Below, piece by piece: positions 36,452-46,561 of a DNA stretch of 64,000 nucleotides (position 1 is the stretch's first letter; the number at the start of each line of letters is the position of its first letter). The position numbers were made by a program, and so were the translations under genes. The DNA comes from Firmicutes bacterium HGW-Firmicutes-7 (GTDB taxonomy: Bacteria > Bacillota > Clostridia > Lachnospirales > Vallitaleaceae): the NCBI GenBank assembly GCA_002841375.1, contig PGZO01000003.1, positions 1 through 64,000 on the forward strand, given 5' to 3'. Under the pieces are notes generated by a model. The model ran no database searches. It saw only the letters and a program-made list of their open reading frames with translations, and was not told the origin of the DNA.

Positions 36452-36640
36452 TTAATTTGTTGGTAGAGAACTCTTTACCAATGCAAGATAGTTTGTTTGT
36501 TTTTTAAGAGTAATTGCAATCCCACTATGATGATCTTTAATTTTTGCTGAATGCTCAGTGACATCCCAATAATCATTTGATCCATATACACGATAACCAT
36601 ACCATTCATATATGTATTCAACCACTCCATCACATCTCAT
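36452..36640 (-). pseudogene. Small open frame without a start signal, probable fragment
   Basis: 62 codons from ATG 36640, but the frame is open back to about 36690 with no start codon, and no ribosome-binding site precedes the ATG. The product is polar, rich in Tyr and Asp (YIYEWYGYRVYGSNDYWDV). It looks like the 3-prime end of a secreted or surface protein gene. It lies between two membrane-protein genes. Confidence 0.4.
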
Positions 36641-36669
36641 TGAACTGATTTCATCTGGTAAAATTATAT

Positions 36670-37119
36670 CTATTCTTCTATTGTAGACGAGTTGCTAACA
36701 TTCGTATTCTTATTTATAAAATTAAAAAAATTCTGAAAAGTAATCATCCCCAAAGCTATGCTACCGATGCCCGTTAACATATTTCTAGAATTTGCAATCC
36801 AAGTCGGATAAATTTTTTCATATATTTCAGGTGCACCAAAGAGGGCGCTAACTCCACTTAAGCTAAAATAGATAAATGAAAAAGCAAATATAATCTGAAT
36901 TGTCAATTTCATTGTTTTCAATTGTTTCGAAAGTGAAGTAATCATGATGCCTAATATTATATACGCACCAATCGATAACCAATAGCCAAATGTAATATAT
37001 TTATAATCATATGTCATTTGTAATTCCTTATTAAAAATGGCAAGAATGTTTCCCAAAAAGTGACTCCCTAATATGATTATACTGTTCCAAATGATAAAAT
37101 ACATTAAATTTCTTTTCAT
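36670..37119 (-). CDS. Four-helix membrane protein, function unknown
   Basis: About 149 residues from ATG 37119, 11 bases after GGAGG; a GTG at 37137 overlaps that site. Hydrophobic helices at about residues 5-25, 40-60, 68-90 and 110-130, then a Ser/Asn-rich tail ending STIEE. No family recognised. It is upstream of the frameshifted membrane gene, so the two may be relics of one small operon. Confidence 0.65.
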   Translation of the reverse strand: MKRNLMYFIIWNSIIILGSHFLGNILAIFNKELQMTYDYKYITFGYWLSIGAYIILGIMITSLSKQLKTMKLTIQIIFAFSFIYFSLSGVSALFGAPEIYEKIYPTWIANSRNMLTGIGSIALGMITFQNFFNFINKNTNVSNSSTIEE

Positions 37120-37137
37120 TATTTTCCAAACCTCCAC

Positions 37138-37529
37138 ATAAGGATATTTTTATAGGCCTTGTCAATTTATTAGCTCAAACTTCCCACACACACTGATAAA
37201 GTGTTTTCATAGGAAATGTTATTTTCAAATCTTAACTAAAGTCTAATTACACTCATCTAAGACAATAACAGTGTGCATGATAATATGATACGCTGCATCG
37301 ACTTATCTGAACAGACTAAGTTATACAATTTTCGAAATTCTTGTGTCATTCGTTCAGACCGATATCAATACAGCTTATTTAAAGAAAACAATGAACTGAT
37401 TGCCTTAATGTTGGTGCCTAAATGTCATCAATATGGTTTGAGTACTAACTACTCAAACTTCGCACATGTATAAGTTATAATATGATTTAGACGTACGAAG
37501 TTTGCGTCAATTAGCAATTAACTATGCTA
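37138..37529. other. Non-coding interval in the island
   Basis: A plus-strand frame at 37273-37473 (starting MHDNMIRCIDLSEQ, ending NYSNFAHV) has no ribosome-binding site and no family I know. It might be a fragment of a mobile-element protein. Nothing else is supported in this interval. Confidence 0.3.
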
Positions 37530-38222
37530 TTAAAATGGTGAAGGCCACATTGAACCAATTACTATTTCATTATGAAGGCTAAATATCCAAGTGCTTGTTC
37601 CTCTTTTGATTTTTACTGACTGGTTTATACCACAAAATCCATGCGCACTAGGTACTGTAGATACATAGTTAGTAAATGAGTAAGAATAATTAAAAGTGTT
37701 AGCTGTTGGAGTTTTCTTTACCCAAAGTACGTCATTATTCATATCTTTATTTGCTGCCACAACTTCTCTATTGGTGATTGAGAATATTTCTGGGTCTATA
37801 ACTTGAAATTTGCCAGAGCTGCTGCTAGTCAACTTATAGGCATAAGATCCATTTACAGATTTTTTATCGTACTTAATAGTCGAAGACATATATACACCAT
37901 AACTATCATCATATTCGCCTTTAGACTGGCTACCTGCTACTGCTACTGCTACTTGATTCAATGAAGCAAGCATTAGTCCAGATGATTTATTTAAACCAAT
38001 AGGCGAATCTGATTCATCGTCATAGATGACGTATCTAGAAACATAATCTGTTTGTAGCTTCTCAACTTTAGTACCATCGACTACTTCAGTTGATAGTACT
38101 GTAGTATTTTCATACTTTTCAACTTTATAATCTTTTTTTCCCTTTTCATCGTGGACAATTTCCTCGCCCACCTTTGACAATATGTTCGGAATAATCCCAA
38201 ATGACATGGTCCACTGTTTCAC
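37530..38222 (-). CDS. Hypothetical protein, probably N-terminally truncated
   Basis: 230 residues, rich in Ser, Thr, Tyr and Val and probably mostly beta structure (VVDGTKVEKLQTDYVSRYVI, KKSVNGSYAYKLTSSSSGKF). This composition is typical of exported Gram-positive proteins, but there is no signal peptide. The first usable codons, GTG 38222 or ATG 38207, have no ribosome-binding site, and the frame begins against the stop of the pseudogene upstream. I think it is the 3-prime part of a longer secreted protein gene. Confidence 0.45.
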   Translation of the reverse strand: MKQWTMSFGIIPNILSKVGEEIVHDEKGKKDYKVEKYENTTVLSTEVVDGTKVEKLQTDYVSRYVIYDDESDSPIGLNKSSGLMLASLNQVAVAVAGSQSKGEYDDSYGVYMSSTIKYDKKSVNGSYAYKLTSSSSGKFQVIDPEIFSITNREVVAANKDMNNDVLWVKKTPTANTFNYSYSFTNYVSTVPSAHGFCGINQSVKIKRGTSTWIFSLHNEIVIGSMWPSPF

Positions 38223-38780
38223 TTACCGGTGCATTGGTTTTAATCCGTGTATGTCGATTGTAATACGATTCACTTCATCTGGCTTATCATTGCCATCGAA
38301 GACAAATAGGTTCTCTATGCCAAGTTCTTCCCTTAATAGATCCGAAAGATCCGTACCATCGATTTCATATTCCGCACAAAGAGATCCTCTAAATGAAAAA
38401 TCTCTGTCCTCTTCGTTGGTTATAGTCATTTCCCATGAATCTATGTCCGTAGCAAAAACGTCATCAAACTCTCCACTGAAAAACCGGCTAAAGGCAGAAA
38501 AAATGATTTTCAGTGCATCTAGGTCCGCCTCAAGAACTTTCAGGCTCTTCTCATCGCCATGACCGATAGCATGAATAACAAGCACACATTTTTCTACACC
38601 TTTAAGATGCTCCTATTCAATAAGTCTTTCCACGCAGCCTGGGTTTAAGTATGGATCTTGTGAATTCAAGTTTAAAATCACTTTACTCTAGGCATACCAT
38701 ATTGGAGAAGGTGCAAACAGCAAATCGTAGGATGCTCCAATACCTTCTTGATTGTTCTCAAAAACTAATGTAAATCTCAT
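38223..38780 (-). pseudogene. Gene interrupted by two in-frame TAG codons, downstream of the Wadjet operon
   Basis: ATG 38780 lies 8 bases after GGAGG and reads MRFTLVFENNQEGIGASYDL up to PIWYA, then TAG (38688-38690). The same frame goes on SKVILNLNSQDPYLNPGCVE to a second TAG just after RLIE (about 38626), then EHLKGVEKCVLVIHAIGHGD and 120 more open codons to TAA 38223. Read through, it would be a 185-residue acidic protein ending RITIDIHGLKPMHR. Family not recognised. It follows jetC by 31 bases. The two TAG codons are the only defects. Confidence 0.7.
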
Positions 38781-38811
38781 AGTCTCTTCCTCCATATTAT
38801 ATTTAATGATG

Positions 38812-41800
38812 TCAATCAATCTCCATATGATCAAATAACTGCATTTGAATGATTTCTTTTGATTCCGTTTTTTCATTTCGTATTGTATTAATGAACTGAC
38901 CTTTTTCATTCTTGGTTTGTTCAATAATCATGTGTTTATCAAATAGTATCTGTGCTGAACTTGGTACATTATGCGCAACACATAGTAATTGAGCATTGCT
39001 CTTATCTAAGAATCGCCTTACTGGTTCCCAAAGTTCTATAGATGAAGCTGAAGCAAATGGATTATCCAAGAATATAAAAATAGGCGCTTTCATTTTATCA
39101 CTAATAATTGTTACATTATTGAAATATTTTATCATGGTTATGGCAAACATAACGTAGGTAACATAACTTTGTCCTGATGATGCTGAAAGTTGCCCCCATC
39201 GATAATATTTAGGCTTTTCTTGTTCGATTTTTAGTATCTGAATATTTAGTTTTTCAAAATCAATACCATACTGCATGATATTATTAATGCTTAGTCGATT
39301 CTTGATGTCTTTTTTAGTCATACCCTCATTTTGAACAGAATTTGCCAATTCGTACACATAGGCTTTCAGGCGACTTAGCGCAATATCATTTTCTATCCTA
39401 CAGCTATTCTCATCGCTCAAATTGATTCTAAATGACTCCTTCGTATACTCTCCGTACTTAAACTTTGAATATTCAGGAATTTTTGCAATCTCATCCAATA
39501 TTGTTTTAAGCATTCTGAACACTTGCTCAGCAATCTCTTCATCAAGTCGGCCTATATTATCTATCGATGTTTCAAGATTTCGTATCGTTGAACGGATTAT
39601 ATCAGCTGTCTGATTAAGGAGTTTTATCAGCTGCGTTGTTTCATTAAATGACTGTTTGTTGTTAAGGTATTCTTTTAGCTTGGACTTCAGTTGCTCGCTG
39701 ACACTCAGTTTCTGTATAGTAATATCAAGCTTTTTGATTTCTGTATTGATTTTACCAATAGCTTTATCATAATCTACTTTGACAATTGCATAACTTCTAT
39801 GCATATCTTCATATGAATACTTGATATCAGCTTGCTTAGCTGTTTGCCATTTTAAGAAGTTTGTATCGCAGAAAACTTTATACTGCTTAAGCTCGCTATC
39901 ATCATTTCTCTGCTTATCTTCTACCTCTATGATGGATCTTTTATTCGCATTTTGTTGATCAATTATTTTTAATACTGCAACTTTGCATTCCCTCTCAAGA
40001 CCTGATAATTCAAAGGAATCCATTGCTTGGAATTTTTCAAAATATACTGTAATCTTTTCTTCTTGTTTTTTATAATTATTCCTACAAGATATCACTTCAG
40101 CTTCCGCTGTGCTTTTCTCTTCTTCAAGATGCCCTTTTTTGTCGGTTAATTCCTTTATTTTCATTTCTAAGAGCTCAAATTCTTTTGAACTTATCTTTTT
40201 GACATTGTTCAGTCCATAAATTTCTGTGAACTCAACCTTGGAAAATCGATGGTCATCTCGGATTCCCTTCATATAATTATCTAGTTTTCTTTGTTGCTCG
40301 ACTAAGTCCTCATAATTTTGGACTTTAATATCAAATGAGCGTTTAGCTGCCAGAAACTTACTGTACATATTAGTAATGTCCTCAATATCTACAAAGTCAA
40401 ACCTGTCATCTTTATATCCTTCTGCATCACGAATGTACTCATTGTATTTTCTGATATTTTCATTAACTCTTGCAAGAATTTCAGCAAATTGTTTCTTTTC
40501 TTTTTGAGCTTTACTAATATCTGCTTGATTATTATCAAGATCATATTCGACTTCAGCTTTTTCTTCAATTATGCCTTTTAATTGTACTGTTATTTTCTTA
40601 AGCGTTTCATCCAAGAACATTTTTTCACTTAGCAATTTATGCTTCTCAAAAACTTCGATTTTTTCTTGCTCAAGTTGTTTTTGTTGATTTTTGAGTTTTT
40701 CAACTTTTAGTTCTAGCTCTCTTATCAATTGTTCTTGACGAAGCTTTTGTGCTTTTAGATCAGAGATTGCATTCTCTAGCTTTTTCACCTCATCAAAATA
40801 CTTAGCTGTCAATTTCTTTGGGTACTTATGAACATGCATACTCATCAACTCAATTTGTGATTCAATGATTTGTTTTTCCTCACCTAGCATTTTCAGCTTT
40901 ACTGACAGCTTGCTAACTTCATTCTTCCTGTCATTAATAGCTTCTTTAGGATTTAGAAGATTCTTATAATACTCTCCATTGCGCGTAAGAAGGTACATCG
41001 ATTCAAATTGCATACTATCATCAATCCTATTTATGACAGACCAAGGCATTATAACAAAATTTTCTTTTGCAACTGTTACACTTACAATTTTCTTGCCCAT
41101 GGAAACCCGGCTATAATCTTCATCCGGCACAATGACAACTTCAGCGAACCCAGGGAATCGGTCTAGTATTCTAATAGCCTTATCTTCCTCCATTTCTCTT
41201 AATAGATCCGAACCGAATCTGGCAAATTTCCAGTCACCAATTACAGAATTCAACGCATCATACTTTGATCTTGTTCTTAGAAATCCATAGTCTTCGAGTA
41301 TCGATATTTCACTTTTTAAATTTTCTATCATTTCATTGATATAAGCTTCATTTCTAATAAGTTGCTCAATTTGTGATCTCAATTGTTCAGATGATTCTAT
41401 TATATTAGATTCACTAGCTGTTGTTTTAAGTTTAACTTCCTGCAATGAGGCCTCATACTCATCAATCCAGTCTGTTTTTTCTTTTAAATTTTTCTCTCTC
41501 TCCCAAATGATTGATTCTGTATTTTCTTTATCTTTACCAGTTGCAATTTGATCCGTGTTATTTTTTGATATAGCTTCTTTGACCTCACTCAGCTCCTCTT
41601 CCATGCTTACCTTAAGTTCTTCTAACGTAGCTAGTTCATCTTCATCAAAGAGTGAATTACTATAATGAGGGAATGTACTGATATCCTTTTCAATATCAGC
41701 CCATTCTCGCTCAGCCTCATATTTTTGATCATTCAACTTTAAAAGGCTGCTCTTACACTGGTCGATTTGGTTCTCCAATCTGCCTTCCGCTTTTTTTAAG

Positions 41801-43224
41801 TGACCCAATACGCGTTCATTTTCATCACGACGTTCTTCATGACCTTTTCTCTCAATCTCAAGATTACTTTTTTCATTTTCTGCAAGCTTGCATATGGTAT
41901 TGGCAAGTTCAGAAGCAACCCTTTTTTCGTCATAATTTTCACTAGTGAGCTTTTCAAGTCTTTCATCTATTCCAATTTTATCTGATTCATGTTGCTTATA
42001 GTCAATGACTAAATTGATTGCTTCAAGCCTTATTCTTTCGTAGTTCTTTTCATCAATCTCATCGGTGAGTTGATTCAGCAAATTCTTCTTTTGCAAAAAT
42101 ATCTTCTCTAGATTTTCAAGTTCAATTTGAATCTTCCGAATTCCAATATTCTCAAGTTCTTTGTCCAGAATACCTTTTTTCTCTTCCAGCCTAATCCCCT
42201 CTGCCTCGTGGTATCTATGTAATTCTTCCATTTGTCGAAGCGCAAATGTATAAACAGCTACTTGTTTCGGATATTCACTCAGATGTGTATCATATGCCTC
42301 AAGAATATGAACTTTTCCATTCACAAATTCAATGAAAGTTGAGATTTCATCACGCAATCTTTCATATTCTGCTTTATCCGCTTGAAACTTATTAAGTTCA
42401 TTCAAGCTCTGGGATTTTTCAAAAAGAGACTCAGCCAATTGACCAGATCTATCAACTTTTTCTAGTTTCATAACGAAAGCTCTTGAATCAAGTGCCTTCT
42501 CCGTATTTGGCACAATAAAATTCATCAGTAGATCTTTGGGCTTTCTACATTTCTCTTCAAAAAATTGTTTTATAAAGTTTTCATCCTTATTGATTTCTCT
42601 TAAGAATTCGAAAACTTCTGAATTAATACCAAACCGCTTCAACTCTTGGTAATACTTACCCTTCTCATTTTCAAATATTTGTATATAGAAAAACCGGCCA
42701 TGCTTTTCACTTTTCATTTTACCTTGTAAGAATTCCTTTAAGTTCTTATAGCTTAAAGGCGTGATGCTTTCACCTTCGTTCTTACATAACGGCAGTGTAT
42801 CCATTGACAAAGAATCTGTTTCTAAATTATTGCCTGCTATGACATAATTCATGTATTTAAGACCAAGATCTGTGCTATCAACAGAATCCAGATTATCATC
42901 ACTATTTCTCGGCTCAGCCATTGCAGCAAAACCCAAATATAAATTGTTGAATTGATGTCCTTCAATACTAAAGTGAGATACCGTATGCACAGTAGATCCG
43001 CCAGTTACTCCAGCAAACAAATTTACGACTTGATTCTTATCCGAAAAATAAGAATTTGGCAAGATTGTCTGAAATAACATCTGCGCTGCTAAAGTCTTCC
43101 CACCGCCATTCTTCATATCAAGCAATGCATTCTTTCCATCAACAAAAAAGCATTCATTGGGGTAAATAATCCTATTATGATTTGCATGTACATTAACTAA
43201 CCTGAACCCTTGCAATTTTGCCAT
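38812..43224 (-). CDS. jetC: Wadjet system SMC-like ATPase JetC
   Basis: 1470 residues, a MukB/SbcC-like ATPase. Walker A is split to the N-terminus (DMKNGGGKTLAAQM, residues 36-49). Two very long coiled-coil arms run from about residue 250 to 1250, with a hinge-like globular part near 640-760. The C-terminal head has the signature SASSGQSYVTYV and Walker B IFIFLDNPFASAS. In Wadjet the JetABC complex extrudes circular DNA and JetD cuts it, removing small plasmids. ATG 43224 follows AAGGAAGGG; jetB ends 29 bases upstream. Confidence 0.9.
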   Translation of the reverse strand: MAKLQGFRLVNVHANHNRIIYPNECFFVDGKNALLDMKNGGGKTLAAQMLFQTILPNSYFSDKNQVVNLFAGVTGGSTVHTVSHFSIEGHQFNNLYLGFAAMAEPRNSDDNLDSVDSTDLGLKYMNYVIAGNNLETDSLSMDTLPLCKNEGESITPLSYKNLKEFLQGKMKSEKHGRFFYIQIFENEKGKYYQELKRFGINSEVFEFLREINKDENFIKQFFEEKCRKPKDLLMNFIVPNTEKALDSRAFVMKLEKVDRSGQLAESLFEKSQSLNELNKFQADKAEYERLRDEISTFIEFVNGKVHILEAYDTHLSEYPKQVAVYTFALRQMEELHRYHEAEGIRLEEKKGILDKELENIGIRKIQIELENLEKIFLQKKNLLNQLTDEIDEKNYERIRLEAINLVIDYKQHESDKIGIDERLEKLTSENYDEKRVASELANTICKLAENEKSNLEIERKGHEERRDENERVLGHLKKAEGRLENQIDQCKSSLLKLNDQKYEAEREWADIEKDISTFPHYSNSLFDEDELATLEELKVSMEEELSEVKEAISKNNTDQIATGKDKENTESIIWEREKNLKEKTDWIDEYEASLQEVKLKTTASESNIIESSEQLRSQIEQLIRNEAYINEMIENLKSEISILEDYGFLRTRSKYDALNSVIGDWKFARFGSDLLREMEEDKAIRILDRFPGFAEVVIVPDEDYSRVSMGKKIVSVTVAKENFVIMPWSVINRIDDSMQFESMYLLTRNGEYYKNLLNPKEAINDRKNEVSKLSVKLKMLGEEKQIIESQIELMSMHVHKYPKKLTAKYFDEVKKLENAISDLKAQKLRQEQLIRELELKVEKLKNQQKQLEQEKIEVFEKHKLLSEKMFLDETLKKITVQLKGIIEEKAEVEYDLDNNQADISKAQKEKKQFAEILARVNENIRKYNEYIRDAEGYKDDRFDFVDIEDITNMYSKFLAAKRSFDIKVQNYEDLVEQQRKLDNYMKGIRDDHRFSKVEFTEIYGLNNVKKISSKEFELLEMKIKELTDKKGHLEEEKSTAEAEVISCRNNYKKQEEKITVYFEKFQAMDSFELSGLERECKVAVLKIIDQQNANKRSIIEVEDKQRNDDSELKQYKVFCDTNFLKWQTAKQADIKYSYEDMHRSYAIVKVDYDKAIGKINTEIKKLDITIQKLSVSEQLKSKLKEYLNNKQSFNETTQLIKLLNQTADIIRSTIRNLETSIDNIGRLDEEIAEQVFRMLKTILDEIAKIPEYSKFKYGEYTKESFRINLSDENSCRIENDIALSRLKAYVYELANSVQNEGMTKKDIKNRLSINNIMQYGIDFEKLNIQILKIEQEKPKYYRWGQLSASSGQSYVTYVMFAITMIKYFNNVTIISDKMKAPIFIFLDNPFASASSIELWEPVRRFLDKSNAQLLCVAHNVPSSAQILFDKHMIIEQTKNEKGQFINTIRNEKTESKEIIQMQLFDHMEID

Positions 43225-43253
43225 ACTTCACCCTTCCTTTACCGATTTATCAT

Positions 43254-43988
43254 TTATTCTGTAATCATATTATCCAAATAATCATATATTTCGTTCTGAA
43301 TCTCATCATCATTATAAGCATTAAGAATAGTAGCATTAAAGCGTTCTGTAATATATATCGCTTTGTCTCCATTCATTTCAACCAATTGAATCAACTCTTG
43401 GCTTTCCAAGAACCGGAGTGTTGTATTAAGAAGTTGAATTTTTGAGGTTTTACCATATTCCTTTTTACTATCGCCTTCACCTTTATCAAGCTTTACTCTC
43501 TGTAAGTCCATCCACTTTTTAACCACTACTTCAAAGTTATATGACTGTTCGTATGAAATTTCCTCAAGATTTACCTGTTCAGCAAGAATTTCAATTTTTT
43601 TATCAATAACATCCATCAAATCATTACTCTTCAGAAATGATTTAATTGGAGACGGACTTGCTTCTGGAAAAAACTCGGTTATTACATTTGCAATGATAAA
43701 GAGTGCAGTATAAAGATCTTCATTTTTGAAGTGGTAGTAGATTTCCTTACGCAACTCCTCATTTGTATATCCAAATGTTCTCATCCCAGGCACCGGTGAT
43801 ACATAGAAAATACCGCTTCTTTCATTGAGAAAAAGTCCCAACGTTTGGCATATTTTCTCCAAATCACCGAGAACATCTCCATCACTAATTATATTTTCAT
43901 GGATTATCGGAAATTCATCTCTAGAAAGGCTGCCCTTTTCGATGAGTATTTTTAATGCATTCCCAACTGCTTCGATATTTTTAGCCAT
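43254..43988 (-). CDS. jetB: Wadjet system subunit JetB (MukE-like)
   Basis: 244 residues from ATG 43988, 8 bases after AAGGAAG and 1 base after the jetA stop. Mostly helical with winged-helix character and a conserved GYTNEELRKEIYYHF region, of the DUF6063-like type that I associate with one Wadjet subtype. It would bridge the kleisin JetA and the ATPase JetC. Identity rests on position between jetA and jetC plus size; sequence motifs in this subunit are weak. Confidence 0.82.
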   Translation of the reverse strand: MAKNIEAVGNALKILIEKGSLSRDEFPIIHENIISDGDVLGDLEKICQTLGLFLNERSGIFYVSPVPGMRTFGYTNEELRKEIYYHFKNEDLYTALFIIANVITEFFPEASPSPIKSFLKSNDLMDVIDKKIEILAEQVNLEEISYEQSYNFEVVVKKWMDLQRVKLDKGEGDSKKEYGKTSKIQLLNTTLRFLESQELIQLVEMNGDKAIYITERFNATILNAYNDDEIQNEIYDYLDNMITE

Positions 43989-43989
43989 T

Positions 43990-45558
43990 CTACAAACTTC
44001 CTTTCTCAATCAAACGAATTTTTATGTTTCCAATAGTCCTATCCATATCTCCATTAATCTGTATCTTCTTCATTGGTTCTGTTGATACATGAATTTCAGC
44101 ATTGTAATCCATTTTTAATTTATCAAACCAGAAAAATGTCAATAATTCTTGAACTTGAAATACCTCAATAGGTTTATTCTGAATCCATCTATTTTCATTC
44201 AATTGAATAACTTGAGTATTTTCAGTACCAAAGCCGTTTTCTCTTTGAGCATCAGGTAAATAACTCAAGCTTAACAAAAAGCTCAAGAAATCTATGGATG
44301 AAATTGCCACACTACCTTTTCCTTGTTCCACATAAACCAAGAAATCCGATACATCCTCAATCTCTGAATCTATTTTTGTCAAGTATTCAATCAATAGCTC
44401 AAATAATTTCAAATAATTATTTTTCATTCGACCTTCAAAAAGCGCTTCATAGTCCTCATGCTTTTGCGTCTTGATATTAATCTCTTCTACCGGAATGTTA
44501 TCAAATTGTCTTGAAACCTTCTGTCCTGCTAAAGCCGTAGTTAATCCGAAGCGCTTATTTCGTTTAGGCAACAACAAAGGCTGAATCGAGTTTAAAAATG
44601 CCTCTATAGGAGTATCCACTTTGGACAATTCTTCAAAATGCTCTTTCAAGTTAAACAAACTAAGGAAAATATTGATCATCGATGATTTGTCAATCTCCAG
44701 CATCTCCACTGGCATTTTTGAAATCTCATTCGTATAGACTGCCTGAAGATTTGAACTCTTTCCTAATTCAATTTCTATAGCCTTTAGCACCTCAATATCT
44801 TCAGGCGTCAGCTTAATATTGTTATTCTCTAAGTACTCACTTTCTTTATACAGCTGTAAGCGTTCTTTAGCTCCCTCGTAATGACTTGACTCTTCACTTC
44901 TAAGTTCATAGAAATCACCCCAGTATTTTTGATATAATCGGCTTGCTTCATCCCTTCCATATCGGTTCATCGACAGAATCTCATTTTTAACATCCAACTG
45001 TCTCAACGTTTCCAGGTTAATATTTTTAATTGTATTTAAGGCAGCTCTATATTTTTTCTTCTCCAATTGAAGTTTGAACAGATACAATGCCACTGTCAAC
45101 TTAGCTTCTTGAGGTATTTCTTTTGATGAAATGAGAAATTCTAATCCTTTATCCGTAATCTTAAAACCCTCATCCTTCAGACTATAATCAATGTAGGCAA
45201 TCTTTACTGATTTCGTTGCTCTTATTTCATGATCATAGTATTCAAATTTTATTGGATCGCCATTTGGTTTTGCACCCTGAAGCTTTGATATCAAATTTTC
45301 TGCAATTTCATCAAGATTATATTCTTCTTTATACTCGATTCCGATCAAGTAATCATATATAAAAGACTTAATTTCATATACCTTCATTGCATATGAATTA
45401 AGACGTCCTTCTTCAACCATGTATATAAGGAGTGCTATAAGCAAATTTCCTACTTCAAATGCGTAAGATGTTGTCGTCACAATATAAAAATACAAGGAAT
45501 ATATGCCTATAATCTCTTGCCTACTGCTCGCATCAGAATAATCTATATTGTAGTTCAT
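43990..45558 (-). CDS. jetA: Wadjet system kleisin-like subunit JetA
   Basis: 522 residues. N-terminal winged-helix-like domain (ASSRQEIIGIYSLYFYIVT), helical middle, and a C-terminal part ending IRLIEKGSL, consistent with a MukF-like kleisin that links the JetC heads. No enzymatic motif is visible, as expected. Its ATG overlaps the end of jetD by 26 bases (ATGGATGAAC), so the two are translationally coupled. Assigned largely from gene order and length. Confidence 0.83.
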   Translation of the reverse strand: MNYNIDYSDASSRQEIIGIYSLYFYIVTTTSYAFEVGNLLIALLIYMVEEGRLNSYAMKVYEIKSFIYDYLIGIEYKEEYNLDEIAENLISKLQGAKPNGDPIKFEYYDHEIRATKSVKIAYIDYSLKDEGFKITDKGLEFLISSKEIPQEAKLTVALYLFKLQLEKKKYRAALNTIKNINLETLRQLDVKNEILSMNRYGRDEASRLYQKYWGDFYELRSEESSHYEGAKERLQLYKESEYLENNNIKLTPEDIEVLKAIEIELGKSSNLQAVYTNEISKMPVEMLEIDKSSMINIFLSLFNLKEHFEELSKVDTPIEAFLNSIQPLLLPKRNKRFGLTTALAGQKVSRQFDNIPVEEINIKTQKHEDYEALFEGRMKNNYLKLFELLIEYLTKIDSEIEDVSDFLVYVEQGKGSVAISSIDFLSFLLSLSYLPDAQRENGFGTENTQVIQLNENRWIQNKPIEVFQVQELLTFFWFDKLKMDYNAEIHVSTEPMKKIQINGDMDRTIGNIKIRLIEKGSL

Positions 45559-46561
45559 CCATAATCACCTTCATATCATCATAATTTAAAGCTTCTTGAG
45601 GTATACATCCATCGTTTTCTAGGATTGACATAACAACAGACTTGTCTTCATCAAATAAACTTAAAAGTATACCTTCAGACTTTGTTTTGTCTATCTGTCT
45701 TTTAAAATTTAAAGACCTACCTTCATCTTTGAGAAGGTGATGATACAGTATTTTCGATAATTTAATGTTATACTCTGGATAACGTTCAATCAGAGATCTT
45801 GCTATATCAAAGCCTTCTTGATCTACATCACCATAGTAGAAAAATGTTCCAACGTGCTCGAGTCCGTAGATATGTAAAAAACTAAAAATTTTAACTACCG
45901 CTCTACCTTCACCAAATATTATTCCTTTAATATTTGTCTGTCTTTTGCTTAGCAGACGCAACAGCGTAAAGCATGTATCTTTGTTCTCAATAACTAAAAC
46001 AGCATCACCAGTTGAAGAAGTTGGAAAATAAAACGGGGATATTGTATCAGCACCACTTAAGCATGCTATGTCTAGTCCCAGCTTACTGAGTATCTTTTTC
46101 CCATCGACTGAAGATTTAACTGGCTGAGATAATGCTTTTTCGTCTCTAAATATCTCATAAGCTATCTCATTCAGTGTTAACTCGTCTGATTTGTTTTTCA
46201 GATAGTCTCTAAGTCTTTCGATATGTTTCAAATCCTTACGATATTCATCTGTATTTTTCAAATAATAAGATGCATCCATTCCTAAATCAAAACGAATCAA
46301 ATCAAAGGACATATTTTCTGATTGCCCTGCAAAATTCCAATTGTTTATGGTAATTCTTCTATGAATGGTATCAAGGTTCACTTCGCCTTTTTTACTTCGC
46401 GTAATTTGTATTATATTATTGTCATTCAACTCTTGCAGTTGTTGTATATACTCACGAACCTCTTCACGAGACCATTCATAAAATGGCTTTTTCCTATATT
46501 CGTAGGCTAGTTCGTAAATATCAATCGTTTTCTTTCTGCTTTTCTTTAATATTTCTATCAT
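45533..46561 (-). CDS. jetD: Wadjet system nuclease JetD (Toprim, DUF2220-type)
   Basis: 342 residues from ATG 46561, 8 bases after GGAGG; a GTG 9 bases earlier touches that site. The N-terminal half is winged-helix-like (DUF3322-type). The C-terminal Toprim fold has the glutamate in AVLVIENKDTCF and the Asp pair in FFYYGDVDQEGFDIA. The tail CIPQEALNYDD is typical of DUF2220. It is the subunit that cleaves DNA after loop extrusion. Here it is the first system gene, giving order D-A-B-C. The region that would encode the end of an upstream WYL regulator has been replaced by the jetD start. Confidence 0.9.
   Translation of the reverse strand: MIEILKKSRKKTIDIYELAYEYRKKPFYEWSREEVREYIQQLQELNDNNIIQITRSKKGEVNLDTIHRRITINNWNFAGQSENMSFDLIRFDLGMDASYYLKNTDEYRKDLKHIERLRDYLKNKSDELTLNEIAYEIFRDEKALSQPVKSSVDGKKILSKLGLDIACLSGADTISPFYFPTSSTGDAVLVIENKDTCFTLLRLLSKRQTNIKGIIFGEGRAVVKIFSFLHIYGLEHVGTFFYYGDVDQEGFDIARSLIERYPEYNIKLSKILYHHLLKDEGRSLNFKRQIDKTKSEGILLSLFDEDKSVVMSILENDGCIPQEALNYDDMKVIMDELQYRLF

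Noticed and set aside
36452-36640. Intact 62-residue gene
   Set aside because: The frame extends upstream without a start codon and there is no ribosome-binding site; treated as a fragment.
37273-37473. Plus-strand 66-codon open frame as a gene
   Set aside because: No ribosome-binding site, no recognised family, and it lies in a decayed region; kept only as a note on the interval.
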